Assembly (NCBI RefSeq): GCF_014839805.1
Contig: NC_051138.1
Location: forward strand, 7,748,983 to 7,812,982
Direction of reading: 5' to 3'
DNA length: 64,000 bases
Source: Manduca sexta
Taxonomy: Eukaryota > Arthropoda > Insecta > Lepidoptera > Sphingidae
Below are positions 49,550-60,929 of the stretch, piece by piece (the first letter of the stretch is position 1; each line of letters starts with the position of its first letter). Below the pieces are notes generated by a model, which was not told where the DNA came from, searched no databases, and saw nothing but the letters and a program-made list of their open reading frames with translations. A program made the position numbers and the translations under genes.

Positions 49550-50563
49550 CTAGCTTTTGCCCGCGGCTCCGCCCGCGTTTGAAAGTTTTTCGGGCTAAAG
49601 TATTCCGTTATAAAAGTCACGCTATATATTTTCCCGGGAGCCTATGTTCTTCCCAGGGTCTCAAACTGTCTTCATAACAAATTTCATCTTAATATGTTGG
49701 GTAGTTTTTGAGTTTAACACGTTCAGGCAGTCGGATGCAGCGGGGGACTTTGATTTTTATAATATATTTTTGTAGAACTTTCTAAGAGGAACAATCCCGT
49801 CATACATCACTGTTGCATAACTTTAACTGTTTACGCAGCGCACGCAACGGAAGCCCTCAAAACTAATAAATTTTCTCCGTTTTTGCAACATGTTTCATTA
49901 CTGCTTCGCTCCCATTGGTCATAGCTTGATGATATATACCCTATAGCATTTCAAAAACAGAGTGCTATCCAACACAAAAATATTTTTTTCAGTTCGATCT
50001 GATAGTTCCTGAGATTAGCCATTACTGCTCCGCTCCTATTAGTCATAGCGTGATGATATATAGCCCATAGTACTCCACGAACAAAGAACTATCCAACACA
50101 AAAAGAATTTTTCAGTTCGAACCGGTAGTTCCTGAGATTAGTCATTACTGCTCCGCTCCTATTGGTCATAGCGTGATGATATATAGCCTATAACACTACA
50201 CGAATAAAGAGCTATCCAACGCAAAAATATTTTTTCAGTTTGGACCGGTAGTTCCTGAGATTAGCCATTACTGCTCCGCTCCTATTGGGTATAGCGTGAT
50301 GATATATAGCCTATAGCACTCCACGAACAACGGGCTATCCAACGCAAAAAGATTTTTTCAGTTTGGACAGGTAGTTCCTGAGATTAGCTATTACTGCTCC
50401 GCTCCTATTGGGTATAGCGTGATGATATATAGCTTATAGCACTCCACGAACAAAGGGCTATCCAACGCAAAAATAATTTTTCAATTTGGACTGGTAGTTC
50501 CTGAGATTAGCGCGTTCAAACAAACAAACAAACAAACTCTTCAGCTTTATATAATAGTATAGA
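49550..50563 (-). mobile_element. Non-autonomous Helitron, copy 3 (5 internal repeats)
   Basis: Reverse orientation. On the minus strand it starts at 50563 (TCTATACTATTATATAAAGC after A) and ends with a GC hairpin and CTAG at 49550 before T. Five 122-bp units lie between about 49900 and 50515. It fills most of the gap between the 3' ends of NCAPD3 and RecQ5. Confidence 0.92.
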
Positions 50564-50617
50564 TACTTTGAGTGGATCGGGAATAAAAGAAATCTATACA
50601 AATTTCTCATGTAATTA

Positions 50618-50623
50618 TTTATT
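50618..50623 (-). terminator. Candidate polyadenylation signal of RecQ5
   Basis: AATAAA on the minus strand, about 165 nt past the stop codon and 55 bp from the Helitron. Confidence 0.45.
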
Positions 50624-50787
50624 AAAATATTTCTTGAACCACTGGGAAAAAACAGACAATAATAATTTATATTACATATAATGTATTTAACTGTTTAAGT
50701 TGAAATGATAATGCGTTAATTGAGTATAAATAGCGCGAGTTTCTACCTCCGTAACAGTAAAATATAATATGTGTATACTATACTATA

Positions 50788-53700
50788 CTATACAACTTTA
50801 CTCAAGTTCAGCTTAATAGGTAAATCACTTTCTTTCTTTATTTTTATATCTCTACTAAATGTTTTCTTTAACAATAAGTTGATAGCCGCCTCTTCTGAAA
50901 AAAAAAGTTTCTGTGGTAATGAATGAGCATATTGTATAATACTTCGACATTATTGTGCTATGCTATTTTACTTACCAGTTACTTGTATAGCTAAGAGCTG
51001 ATGGACAATGTGCCTGGCGGTAACTTTAAAAAGGTCGCGACTACTGATTTTCTTTTTCTTATAATATGGCATCAGCAATTTGACAACTAGACTTGCAACA
51101 TCTACCTTTTCAGATTTTTTAACTGTTGGTTCTAATTTAATTTTTTTCTCGTGTTTTGCATGTTCGTCACTTTTGCTTAAACTTAATTTACGTTTACGGT
51201 GATGTGATTCGGGTTCTTTTGCTTGGTTCTCTTTTGTTCTGTCCGTAACTGGGGATGTTTTAATGTTTGTTGCTTTTTCTATGATAGGCTCTGGAGGCTG
51301 TTCTGAAAATTGTTTGAGTTTTTGAAGCACCTCTTCAGCTTCTCTGCTTAATTTATGTGCTTTGTCTAAGTCTGCTTCTTCTATATCGTCAGATAAAACA
51401 TCTTCTAAACTATCAGCCTCATTTTTATTGTTTATAATGACAGTGTCATCTATGTTTTCCTTTTTGTTGTTATGATTTTGATCGTGTTCTTCAGATGTTT
51501 TGGGTATTTTATCTTTTTCAGAAGATTCAAATTTTTCATCAATCACTAATTCCCTGTCTGAATCACTGTCTAACAATTGGATAGAGTGTGCTGTTACTGG
51601 TTTTAGCCTAGGACTTTTCGATGTTTCTTTTTTAATTTCCTTACTACCATGCTTTCGATCCATGCAATCTGTTGTCTCTCTCTTTTTATGCTTATGTTTT
51701 TTGCTGTTACTTTTTTTCGATTCCTTTGATTTTTTGCAATCATTGTCACTATCCGATGACTCTCCAAATAAAGCTTTAAGCTTCTTTTTTGAGGTTGACT
51801 TTGGTTTTTCAGGTGATTTCAAATTATCTTCGACTGTTTTAACAGGATTTGTTTTAGTGTCAGTAGCCACTGTTACTTTATCTTCTTTCTTCGTACTTGA
51901 CACCCCTTGAAGAGTTATATTTATAACTAACGTCTTGGGTTCGTCATCCGATTTACTGTTACCTGATATGTTAGCCTCTTTATCATTACTTATGTTGTAT
52001 ATTAAGTTGTTTTCACCAACATTCTTTTGTGAACTAACATTATCATATAATTTAAGTGTGCTGTCATTAGAATTCATCTCCTTAAATATCAGCGTGTCAT
52101 CATTGTCACTTTCATTGGAATTATTTTTGAGTTCATGTGAAGCTTTGTTGAAAAATCCCTGAAGTTTAGTCTGCGTTAACGGGTCTCGCTTAAATGAATT
52201 AGCTTTTCGTTTTGTTTCCTTATCTGCTTTAGACAGTTGTTTGGTGTCCCGTGAATGATCAACATTTCCTAAAACAACATAAATTAAACAGTGTTTTAAC
52301 ACAATAAATATTTTATTATTATTTTGCACAACGTAAAATATTACTTACCAACATCCATTTCCGATGCTTTTACAAATCCTACTTGTTGTTTATTACCTTC
52401 ATATTCTTTAATGAATTCGCCAAGCGTACCGCGTTTTTTAGGTTCGAATGATTTAAGTTGCGAGCAAATGGTATCGTTGCAAGCTTTTATTGTTGTTATC
52501 TACAAAAAACTACATTATAAATATGAAAATATATTATTCACCTCACTCCGTCTTACCAGAGTCTACTATTGTCTTTTCTTGCCACCAAGAAAGTATTGTA
52601 AAAGCACTATTGTGTTCTGATTCTAGTATTGACACTAGTGCAACTACTATGCATTGGAAAAGAAAACAAGCGGCATGCTTCGTCATTTAATTTTACAAAC
52701 AAAAACTCACCAATCGTGACAACGCTCGCCTGTATAAGCTAACAACAGTGCTATTGGAAAATGCTTCATATTCTATGCCTATAGCACATTGTTCGACATC
52801 GTAGTTTGATAGCGGTTTTATTGTCTTGTCCACGTCTTTCGTATTTGCAAGGTTTTCTTTAAGGGCGGTTGTTAATAACGACAGATAACTTTCCCGGATG
52901 GGCACTGTCAATCCGTTCACCTGGGACAAGATTGCAAAAACTTGTTTAAAATAAAACCGCGCACTTGATGGCAGCGGCGAGATCGGCACCAAACGCATCC
53001 GTACATCCCACCGGCATACACATACTTAACTAACACTTCTCCATGCGCGCAATGTGCTTAAAAAGGGGCACAACGTTTTCTTTCAATATATTAGATGTCT
53101 GACATTATTTTTACGTTTGACATACTGTAAGACTATAAACAAATAATATTTGTCTTCTTTGTTCGACTATATACTAACCAAAAACAAAAGAATGTATTTA
53201 TGTGTCTAACACATATTGTGTGTAGTGATTTTTTTTATTAATTTATTTTTAGTGGATTATTATTTTTATTTTGAACTTTTTCTCCATATAAAATTAACCG
53301 TTCTAAATTTAAGTAATTTTCGTTAAAAAGAGTATAATAACAGATAACAGGCAACAGTCTCGTCTGCCTTATAGGTCTATGAACTCATAAGCGCTGTATC
53401 TTATAATTATTGCTCATCTGTCAACCAATATTTGCCAATTATGATAAATAGGAAGTAGGTATGGTATGAATAATAAAAAATTACCTTGTTTCCAGTGCAG
53501 TCAGCTGCTTTGCATTTCGAATGCTTGGCTGACTCTGCGTCGACTTGGTGATGCCTTTTGCCTTCAATGCTTTTCTTCCTATTTGCAAACTCTTTCATGA
53601 TAAGTGATTTGGTCTCTTCTGCGACACGACATTTATTATTTTCGCCATCCGAACCACTGCTGTCGCCACCATAATATGATTCTGTATCCCTGTTTTTAAT

Positions 53701-56700
53701 ATTAATGATTACATATGCAGTTTTTGAATTATCGTTGATTTTATATCTGAGTATATTATATTTTTCATTTTAAGATCTTGATTACCCTTGCAGGCTTATA
53801 AAATGTATTAATCCATGCCATGTTAACATCATACAATATGCTACTCGGCGGTATTCGCAATAATGATATTATACACTATTCCTTTATTGCGTAACTTGTG
53901 TATTTTAAAGCTTATGAATTCAGTTTTGTATCACATTATAATTTTACCAACTACACTACCATCTAATGTAAACCAAATCTAATGGCGACCATTAGGCACT
54001 AGAGACGGAAGGCATGATGCAGACGGCATGGTCGTAGCCGCAAATCCGCATCAGTGAGGGGCGGGAAGCTGGTAATACTTTAAACACTGGTTACAGCAAC
54101 ATTGAAGGGTCCACCTAATCTGGACGCTATATCCCATAGCCGTTATATATGTAGTTGGGCAGACGTTATCGACTAAATAGTCATAGCCGGTTTCCAGTAT
54201 AATATAAAAGAGAGATGAACCTTATCTGTCCGTATCGGCCCTCGCCGTAGAGGTCGGCGTAGTCGGCGGGCGTGGCGGGCTGCGCGACGTGTGCGTGCGG
54301 CGCGGAGGCGCGGCGCAGGTGCTGCTCCAGCGCGCGGCGCGCGGCGCGCTCGTCGGCGCACGCGTCGCAGCGCCGCGCGCACACCGGCGGCTCCTCGCCG
54401 AAGTACGTCGCGAACGTGCGGTGGCGACATCTGTACCATATACCTTCATTTATATTTGGTATTACTGCTCAGTATAAGCGTGTATGTGCGTGGGTGCGTT
54501 TGTGCGTCCGTGCGTGCGTGCGTGCGTTCGTGCGGTTACACCTGTTCTCCGAAAAGATGTAACCCAGAAATAATGATAATGCTGATGAGCAACAAAACGA
54601 AATAGCCTTTTTTTTACTTTTAATGTTTTAATACTTTACATTTAACATTACCGTCACTACACTTATAATCCTCGATCTCTTGGTAAATAATTTCATACTT
54701 CGTTGACGCCCCTCCCACATTCTTAATGTGTGATATATTTTATAGATGGCCCCTAATATACCACTCATCATTAGTGACGGGTTGATAGCATTTATTGACG
54801 TGAACACACATATGAGGAGCGTAATGTGTTTATAAGTATAACATAATAATATGTAGTTACTTTACAGTACCAAGTGAATATATTAAAAATATTTTACTGA
54901 TAGAACCTACAGTGATAAATAAACAAAAAAGCATATATCGTAGCTTGTCAAAGAAAGCAAGAAATCTGGAAAATGATGGAAAGCTATAGTGCAAAAATCT
55001 TGCACTACTTTCATATACTTATCTATATTACTATAACTTACTTCACATCTTCGCAGTATTTCACCATTATTTCAAAGCTTTTGTATGCATTTTTACACCG
55101 TTGTTTTTGCTCAGGCGTGCGTGATCTCGCTATTTCAGTTTTCAAAAGAAAGTCAACCGCATTTCTTTCACTATGGCAGTAGTAGATGCGACAAAACGCC
55201 AGCTTACCGTCTCGCCCCGCTCTACCAGATTCCTTAAATACAACCATCTCTCATTAATAATAATAATATATAATATCAGCCCTGTATTATATTTGCCCAC
55301 TGCTGAGCACTGCACGGGCCTCCTCTACTACTGAGAGGGATTAGGCCTTAGTCCACCACGCTGGCCTAGTGCGGATTGGTAGACTTCACACACCTTCGAA
55401 ATTCCTATAGAGAACTTCTCAGATGTGCCGGTTTCCGCACGATGTTTTCCTTCACCGTTAAAGCGAACGATAAATTCACAAAGAATACACACATGATTTT
55501 TTAGAAAAGTCAGAGGTGTATGCCCTTGGGATTTGAACCTGCGGACATTCGTCTCGGCAGTCCGTTCCACACCCAACTAGGCTATCGCCGCTTAACCATC
55601 CATTAACCATCTCTCATTATGTTCAAATAATTATATTCTGTATTTATTAAATATTCAATAATAAATTAATCTCTTTTGTAAATCAGCAAGATTGTACAAT
55701 ATAAGCTGGAAATTAATGGCAATAAGCAATCCACAATAATAAAGAAGCTAGGTGTACCTGTGTGATAATTGGTTGGGTACCTTTTTTAATTGTGTTTTGA
55801 TATACTTTCGACGATTAATTTAATTTATGAACCTGATAGTAAGCAGCGACGTTTTGTGCGATGCCCCAATGAGCGACGGCGCGCACGCTCGCCTTGTCCA
55901 CTCCCATTCCGAACGATATTGTTGCGCACACGCATGGGTACTCACCCCGCGACCAACCCTCCTGCACCGATATACGTTCTGATGTCTTCAAACCTGATCA
56001 ACCAAAGGTGTTATGACCATTGTTTACAGTGTCATAGAATCATCCAAATTGAATAGGTGAAATGTGTAAAAATTTAATATGATTATGATGATTATTTAAT
56101 ATGATTAATTCATGCACTTTAATTTATTACATTAATTTATTTTTCTATGTATTGTTTGGGAAATCCTAAAAATACAATTGTATAGTTATGTGAAACGACA
56201 CTAAGTACCTCCATGATAAGCAGCTGATTTCAACCCCCTCTTTGTGAGGACATTAGCCAAATGCTCTGTCTGATCTCTTGTGCGACAATAAACAATAACA
56301 GCATTTTTGTCTTTCTGAAACATTAAACTTGTGGTTTTATAAAATCCATATTAAGGATAATAGGATTATCAGAAAATTAGAGGTTCGTTAAAGGCTTTAC
56401 ATTGCAGAATTTATAGTTTTGAATAGTGGGCAATGTGAGGCAATAAAATAAGGATATTTGACTTACGGGCTTAACATTTTCATCTTCCTTTAAACTTTTC
56501 TTAAGAAATTCATAAAGGTGACCTATTTCGTCTTCTACAACATTTTGGTAAATGACATCATAAAATAAGTTTTTTCTAAAACTTGGCGTTTTATATTGTG
56601 CCACTGGTTTCAACAATTTAAGGTTTTCTAATATGTCTTTTACTACTTCCACACTAGCTGTTGCAGTAAGGGCTACCCAAGGAATCATTTTGTATTTTTC

Positions 56701-58238
56701 TCTTAAATCACCCAGTTTAATATAATCTGGACGAAAGTCATGACCCCACTCACTAACGCAATGCGCCTCATCAACAACAATATAGGAAACTTTTTTATAC
56801 TTGACTAGATGTTCTATAAGAGACTTGAAAGTTCCTGTTGCAGCTTGCTCTGGTGTGACATACAAAAATTTTGTATTTGGTTTCATGCTTCTCAAATCAT
56901 TTAAAACTCTCTCTCTGTCTTTAGTTGTCATTTTAGAGTTTATTGACTCAGCATTGATTTTAAGTTTGGTTAAATGATCTATCTGATCTTTTATGAGTGC
57001 AAGTAATGGTGAGAATACAATAGCCACCTTGTTATCCTGCAACATTGCTGGTAATTGAAAGCATAGGGATTTCCCCGACCCAGTGGGCATTGATACAAAT
57101 ACATCATGGATTCCTGCACAGAAAGTAAAAATACAGATCATGATTAAAATTATTGCTTTAGTAATAGATTTTCAAAAATCACTTTATTGCTTTACTATTT
57201 AACTATATTTATTATATTCTATATATTATTCAAAAGGGGATATGATTACGATTCAAAGATAATGTTGTAAATCTCTGTAGTATTAATAAAACATAAGAGT
57301 AATAATAAATGACAATCAAAGAAGTTCAGTTTGATTGTAGTATAATGTTGCAAAAAAAACATAATACAACTGTGTGTTGTTTTATTTGGCTTGGTTAAAA
57401 GACTAACACGTGACTGTCACATTTTTCTCTTGATCAATCACAAACATAAAAACAAAACTACATTGAGTTACAGGTTGCATCTGTTTGAAACATTCTCAGA
57501 GGACAGAATATGTTTGATCAAATTAATAAAAATCATGTTAAACAATTTTGTGCATATTATTTTATTTTAAAAAATTATTCAGCTATTGCAGTATTATAAT
57601 ATGCTATTCCATTTAATAGGACTATTTAAAATTAAAACAATAGCTTGGATTATAATATTAACAAAAACAATAAATGCTGGCTTAATTTCCACAGAAAAAA
57701 AAATATAAACAATACTTTTTGTACTCTGTTTTTGTTGGCTAACTTTTTCAAAAATTAAGTTGTTTTTTTGTATGATGATAAAATTTCAGAGCTTTATTTC
57801 ATTAGCTAATCATCAATACCCAGTAATACTTTTATTATTCATTAATAATGCAATTGGACTCTTATTCATTCTGTAAATTAAACACCTTCATAGATATTTT
57901 CTCTTGTTAACTATTTAGTGTTAATATTTCTGAAGACAAAAATATTTTTATTAGTTCTAATACTTGCATTGTCGAATGGCGACAGTAATACAATGTGAGA
58001 GGTTCAATACTAACTATGTTTTGTTCTATAATCCTGGTGAAATGTTATCTAAAGATGCAGCCATAAAAATACTTTGCTGCGAAGCTATTTTTAATTCTGG
58101 TTCGCTATCACTTCCAAAGAAACATTTATAAATGTACTTACTTCTAGAAATTGCTCTAATAGCTTGTTCCTGAAGATCACTCTTAAACTTGCGATGTCCA
58201 AAATATTGAAATAATTTTTCGGTTATGTTTTCCATCAT
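50788..58238 (-). CDS. RECQL5: RecQ5 DNA helicase
   Basis: Eleven exons, 5' to 3': 58142-58238, 56467-57113, 56209-56314, 55833-55993, 55042-55232, 54221-54430, 53485-53689, 52711-52920, 52349-52499, 50976-52268 and 50788-50894; 1125 aa. ATPase motifs: MPTGSGKS (41-48), DEAH (147-150), [22 protein letters not shown], and [12 protein letters not shown] across the exon 4/5 junction. A four-Cys zinc region follows ([12 protein letters not shown]... [11 protein letters not shown]). The exon 8 helical block ([31 protein letters not shown]) matches the RNA polymerase II-binding internal domain of human RECQL5. The C-terminus ([20 protein letters not shown], then [13 protein letters not shown]) matches its SRI domain. 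RecQ5 unwinds DNA 3'-5', restrains recombination and limits transcription-replication conflict. Exon 10 is a Lys/Asp/Ser-rich disordered linker of about 430 aa with a PIP box. Confidence 0.93.
54077..54197. mobile_element. pogo/Tigger-type MITE, copy 2
   Basis: The interior reads CATTGAAGGGTCCACCTAAT and TCTGGACGCTATATCCCATA, matching the copy at 25551. The right end in reverse complement is CTGGAAACCGGCTATGAC, between TA dinucleotides; the left end is diverged. It lies in RecQ5 intron 6, 22 bp from the exon 6 donor. Confidence 0.72.
55257..55604 (-). repeat. tRNA-derived SINE (AGCGGCGATAGCC type), copy 2
   Basis: Read on the minus strand it starts AAGCGGCGATAGCCTAGTTG with GGAACGGACTGCCGAGACGA and GGTTCAAATCCCAAGGGCAT, and ends TACAGGGCTGATATTATATA plus a TTA-rich tail. 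It is flanked by a perfect 15-bp target duplication, AACCATCTCTCATTA (55242-55256 and 55605-55619). It is in the same orientation as RecQ5, immediately upstream of the exon 5 acceptor. Confidence 0.92.
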
Positions 58239-58454
58239 GAAGTTTTCTGTCGTACGTACATTACAGGTACAGTAAATAAACTTATAATTGAAATATTAAC
58301 TATTTGAATTAAAACATGCTGCATATTTTATCCCCAAAAACACAAAAAAAAATAAGTATTAAGTAATACAATAAACAATCACACAACAAAATATTACAAA
58401 ATACGTAATCGGAACTCTGACATTTACTTGCAGGTAGCAGACAGCAGTAGTAAA

Positions 58455-58952
58455 CAGTGTTGCCAGGGCCCTTGAGTCGTAAGCATTGGTCGTAAGTTAC
58501 GTTTCGTTTCCTAAAATGTTACATTTTTGCTGCAAAAGTTACATTATTGTTTTTTTTTTAATTTACGCGTTTTTGGGCAAGAATTTCTGTAGCTACAAAA
58601 CCGCGGGGACTCGCGAAGTAGGAAATGTGCCGCCGCGCACACTCAAGCAAAATCAAGTTTTAATATATCCGAGTTACGTTCCATTTTGTCATGGCGAGCC
58701 ATCTCTAAGTGTGATATGGAATGAAATACTTTTTAGACCCGCCAGTTTTAGGTGCGTTCAATTTGGATGCGTTGAATAGAAATGCGTTCGTAAACTTTAC
58801 TTTACTTTACGTTTACAATAAAAAAATTGTATTACAAATCTCGTTGTTCTCAAAAGTTACGAAAATTGCCTTATATAAAAATTACTTACATGTTACGCGA
58901 GGGGGTCAAAAGTAACGAAAAATGTAAGAAATGTAACCTTCTGGCAACACTG
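58455..58952. mobile_element. hAT-type MITE, copy 2
   Basis: A 498-bp element with ends CAGTGTTGCCA and GGCAACACTG and a perfect 8-bp target duplication, GTAGTAAA (58447-58454 and 58953-58960). It is close to identical to copy 1 at 16281. Near the left end it carries a small extra GTCGTAAG duplication, and near 58800 an extra TTTACTTTAC. It lies 216 bp upstream of the RecQ5 start codon. Confidence 0.9.
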
Positions 58953-58960
58953 GTAGTAAA

Positions 58961-59316
58961 TAGTAATGAGAGCCGAGCTTATACATACGTTTTTCCGTTT
59001 CTGAATTCAGATTTCAGAACGCTCCGGATACCATACAAAACGGCGGACACATGTGGAATTTTTTGGTGAGTGAATGATTTTTATTTTAAGTTACAAAGAG
59101 AGTATATCTAGTCATCATATTTTTATTTGTTGTTTATATAACTCCGGATTTCGCAATGGTTTCGCTTTATATACATTAGTATATGATCGAGCACCGAAGA
59201 TGCAGAGAGGAACTTCTGAATATCAAATAGAATTTTGATAATGATCTATATTGAATGATGCCCTAAATTAGAAACGTCGGCTTCTGGAAATAATAAGTGA
59301 GAATTCATACATACAT
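58961..59316. other. Possible promoter and first exon of an unidentified plus-strand gene
   Basis: AAAACGGCGGACACATG at about 59038-59054 leads into a five-codon frame (M-W-N-F-L) and a good donor (TTG|GTGAGTG) at 59067/59068. It is divergent from RecQ5. Possible later exons are at 59912-59970 (ending ACA|GTAAGTAAA) and 61630-61740, but no splice combination gives a recognisable protein. Confidence 0.2.
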
Positions 59317-59567
59317 AACATCACGCATTTTATCCCCGAAGGGGTATGCAGAGGCGCAACTAGGGCACCCACTTTTCGCCAAGTATGTTCCGTCCCATGA
59401 TGTGATAGGGGGCGAGCCTATCGCTATATCGGGCACAAATTCCAGACTCCGGGCTGATACTGAGCAGAAAAACCCAAATATCAATTTGCCCGACCCGGGA
59501 TTCGAACCTAGGACCTCAGAGCGCTATTGTACCGGACATGCAATACAACTACGCCACCGAGGCAGTC
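59317..59567 (-). repeat. tRNA-derived SINE, reverse orientation
   Basis: On the minus strand the head is CTGCCTCGGTGGCGTAGTTG and the B box GGTTCGAATCCCGGGTCGGG. The body includes TTTCTGCTCAGTATCAGCCC and AGTTGCGCCTCTGCATACCC, the most complete copy of this SINE in the window. A short GGAGGT(A/G)-GAATGG tandem run follows to about 59610. Confidence 0.85.
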
Positions 59568-59610
59568 ATGGAGAATGGAGGTAGAAATGGAGGTGAGAAT
59601 GGAGGTACAA

Positions 59611-60850
59611 TCGGACAAGTTGGTGCTAGTACACTTCCAAACACATTTTGCTTGACCGGTCTAATGTCCCGAGATATTTAGACACGCCCCTGTCTCATAT
59701 TTCACCAATTACGACAGTTTTGGAGATGTGCGAAAGGAACAGCAGATAACTATTATTGTTTACTTTAGTTGTATTTTACTGATTGACGACGCGCACGCAA
59801 CTATTGAGTACCAGTAGTATTTTGCTCACAATTATTTTTTCGTTTACGGACACCGATATCTTGCCACTACGTAGACTTATGTTCGTTTACTGGACTCTTA
59901 ATTACTTAGTCGCCGACCCGTCATGTGACTACTGCACCATGGATTATATATTCCGGGAATTAAATATTACAGTAAGTAAATCAGTCATACTATACTATAT
60001 AATATTTTAATATTAATTTTAACTAGTGGACGTTAATATGCGTGGGAAAAATATCGTCAGGGCAGAGAACTAATAATTAAAATTTTGCAGTTTTGAGAAA
60101 ATCGCGGTTTATGGCTTTTTTAATTATTGGTCATCATAATTAATTATATTTAAAGCCAACATAGACCACCTTTTAAGCTCTTTTAAATATAATTATAATA
60201 TTATTGAGTTTTTATGAATACTTATTCCTTTAATTGTGTAAAACAGACTTCAATATGCTACTTATTATATTTTATATTAATCCTTAAGTTATCCTATCTA
60301 TCGTAGGGTCAAATATCATTAGTCATTGTGTGTTTTTTTGCCAAAAAAATTAACATAGTGCTATTGATCATACTTGTAGTAATCTATGTAGTATGTTATT
60401 TAAGTTGCTTTACGAATAATCAAATGTCAATATATTGAAAAGAAATATAATTGGAAAACTTAAAAGTACTCAATGCAAAAATAAACTACTTCGACGGGTA
60501 TACTCACTATACTTATAGGTGTTACCTATCTTTTCTTGATCTCAGTTAAAAATTCAGAGTTTTCGATATTGAAACAGCAGTAGCATTAAGCGTAACTTTT
60601 ACCGTCAACTTTTAATAGTAAACTCTAATTTAATGTTGGGAATATATTAAGACAGGCCGGTAAGCCTTTTAGTCCAGTCAATAAGCTCATAAAGGTGTCA
60701 ATTTATGTATTAGAAAGATCCAAAAATATGAGTGATAGCTCATTCGATTTGGATAACATGCGTCTAGAAAAATAATCTTTAGTGTTCATTGGCACTTAAA
60801 AAATACAATTGTTATTAAGAGGATAAAGAGGTTCTTCGATAACTTAAAAA
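59611..60850. other. Intergenic, one ORF without recognised domain
   Basis: The plus frame at 59783-60010 ends in a region (VADPSCDYCTMDYIFRELN) followed by a good donor. It has no known relatives that I can name; otherwise AT-rich DNA. Confidence 0.3.
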
Positions 60851-60852
60851 AT

Positions 60853-60921
60853 AAGAAATAAGGAGGAAATTTCCAATTTCAATCCTCCTTATTTAAGAAA
60901 TAAGGAGGAAATTTCCAATTT
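60853..60921. repeat. Direct repeat with an internal inverted copy
   Basis: A 27-bp unit beginning AAGAAATAAGGAGGAAATTT occurs at 60853-60879 and 60895-60921. Between them CAATCCTCCTTATTT is the inverse of its core, so the RNA or single strand could fold in either of two hairpins. Confidence 0.85.
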
Positions 60922-60929
60922 AAAGAAGA

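Noticed and set aside
51500..51910. 136-aa Ser/Phe/Leu-rich plus-strand frame
   Set aside because: Exact antisense of the Lys/Ser/Asp-rich RecQ5 exon 10; low complexity creates the open frame.
54173..54605. Arg/Ala-rich frames on both strands
   Set aside because: Shadows of RecQ5 exon 6, whose true frame carries the zinc-binding cysteines.
29570..59520. tRNA-like B boxes (GGTTCGAATCC) that could indicate tRNA genes
   Set aside because: Each lies in a SINE head followed by a shared non-tRNA body; no cloverleaf with proper acceptor pairing was found.
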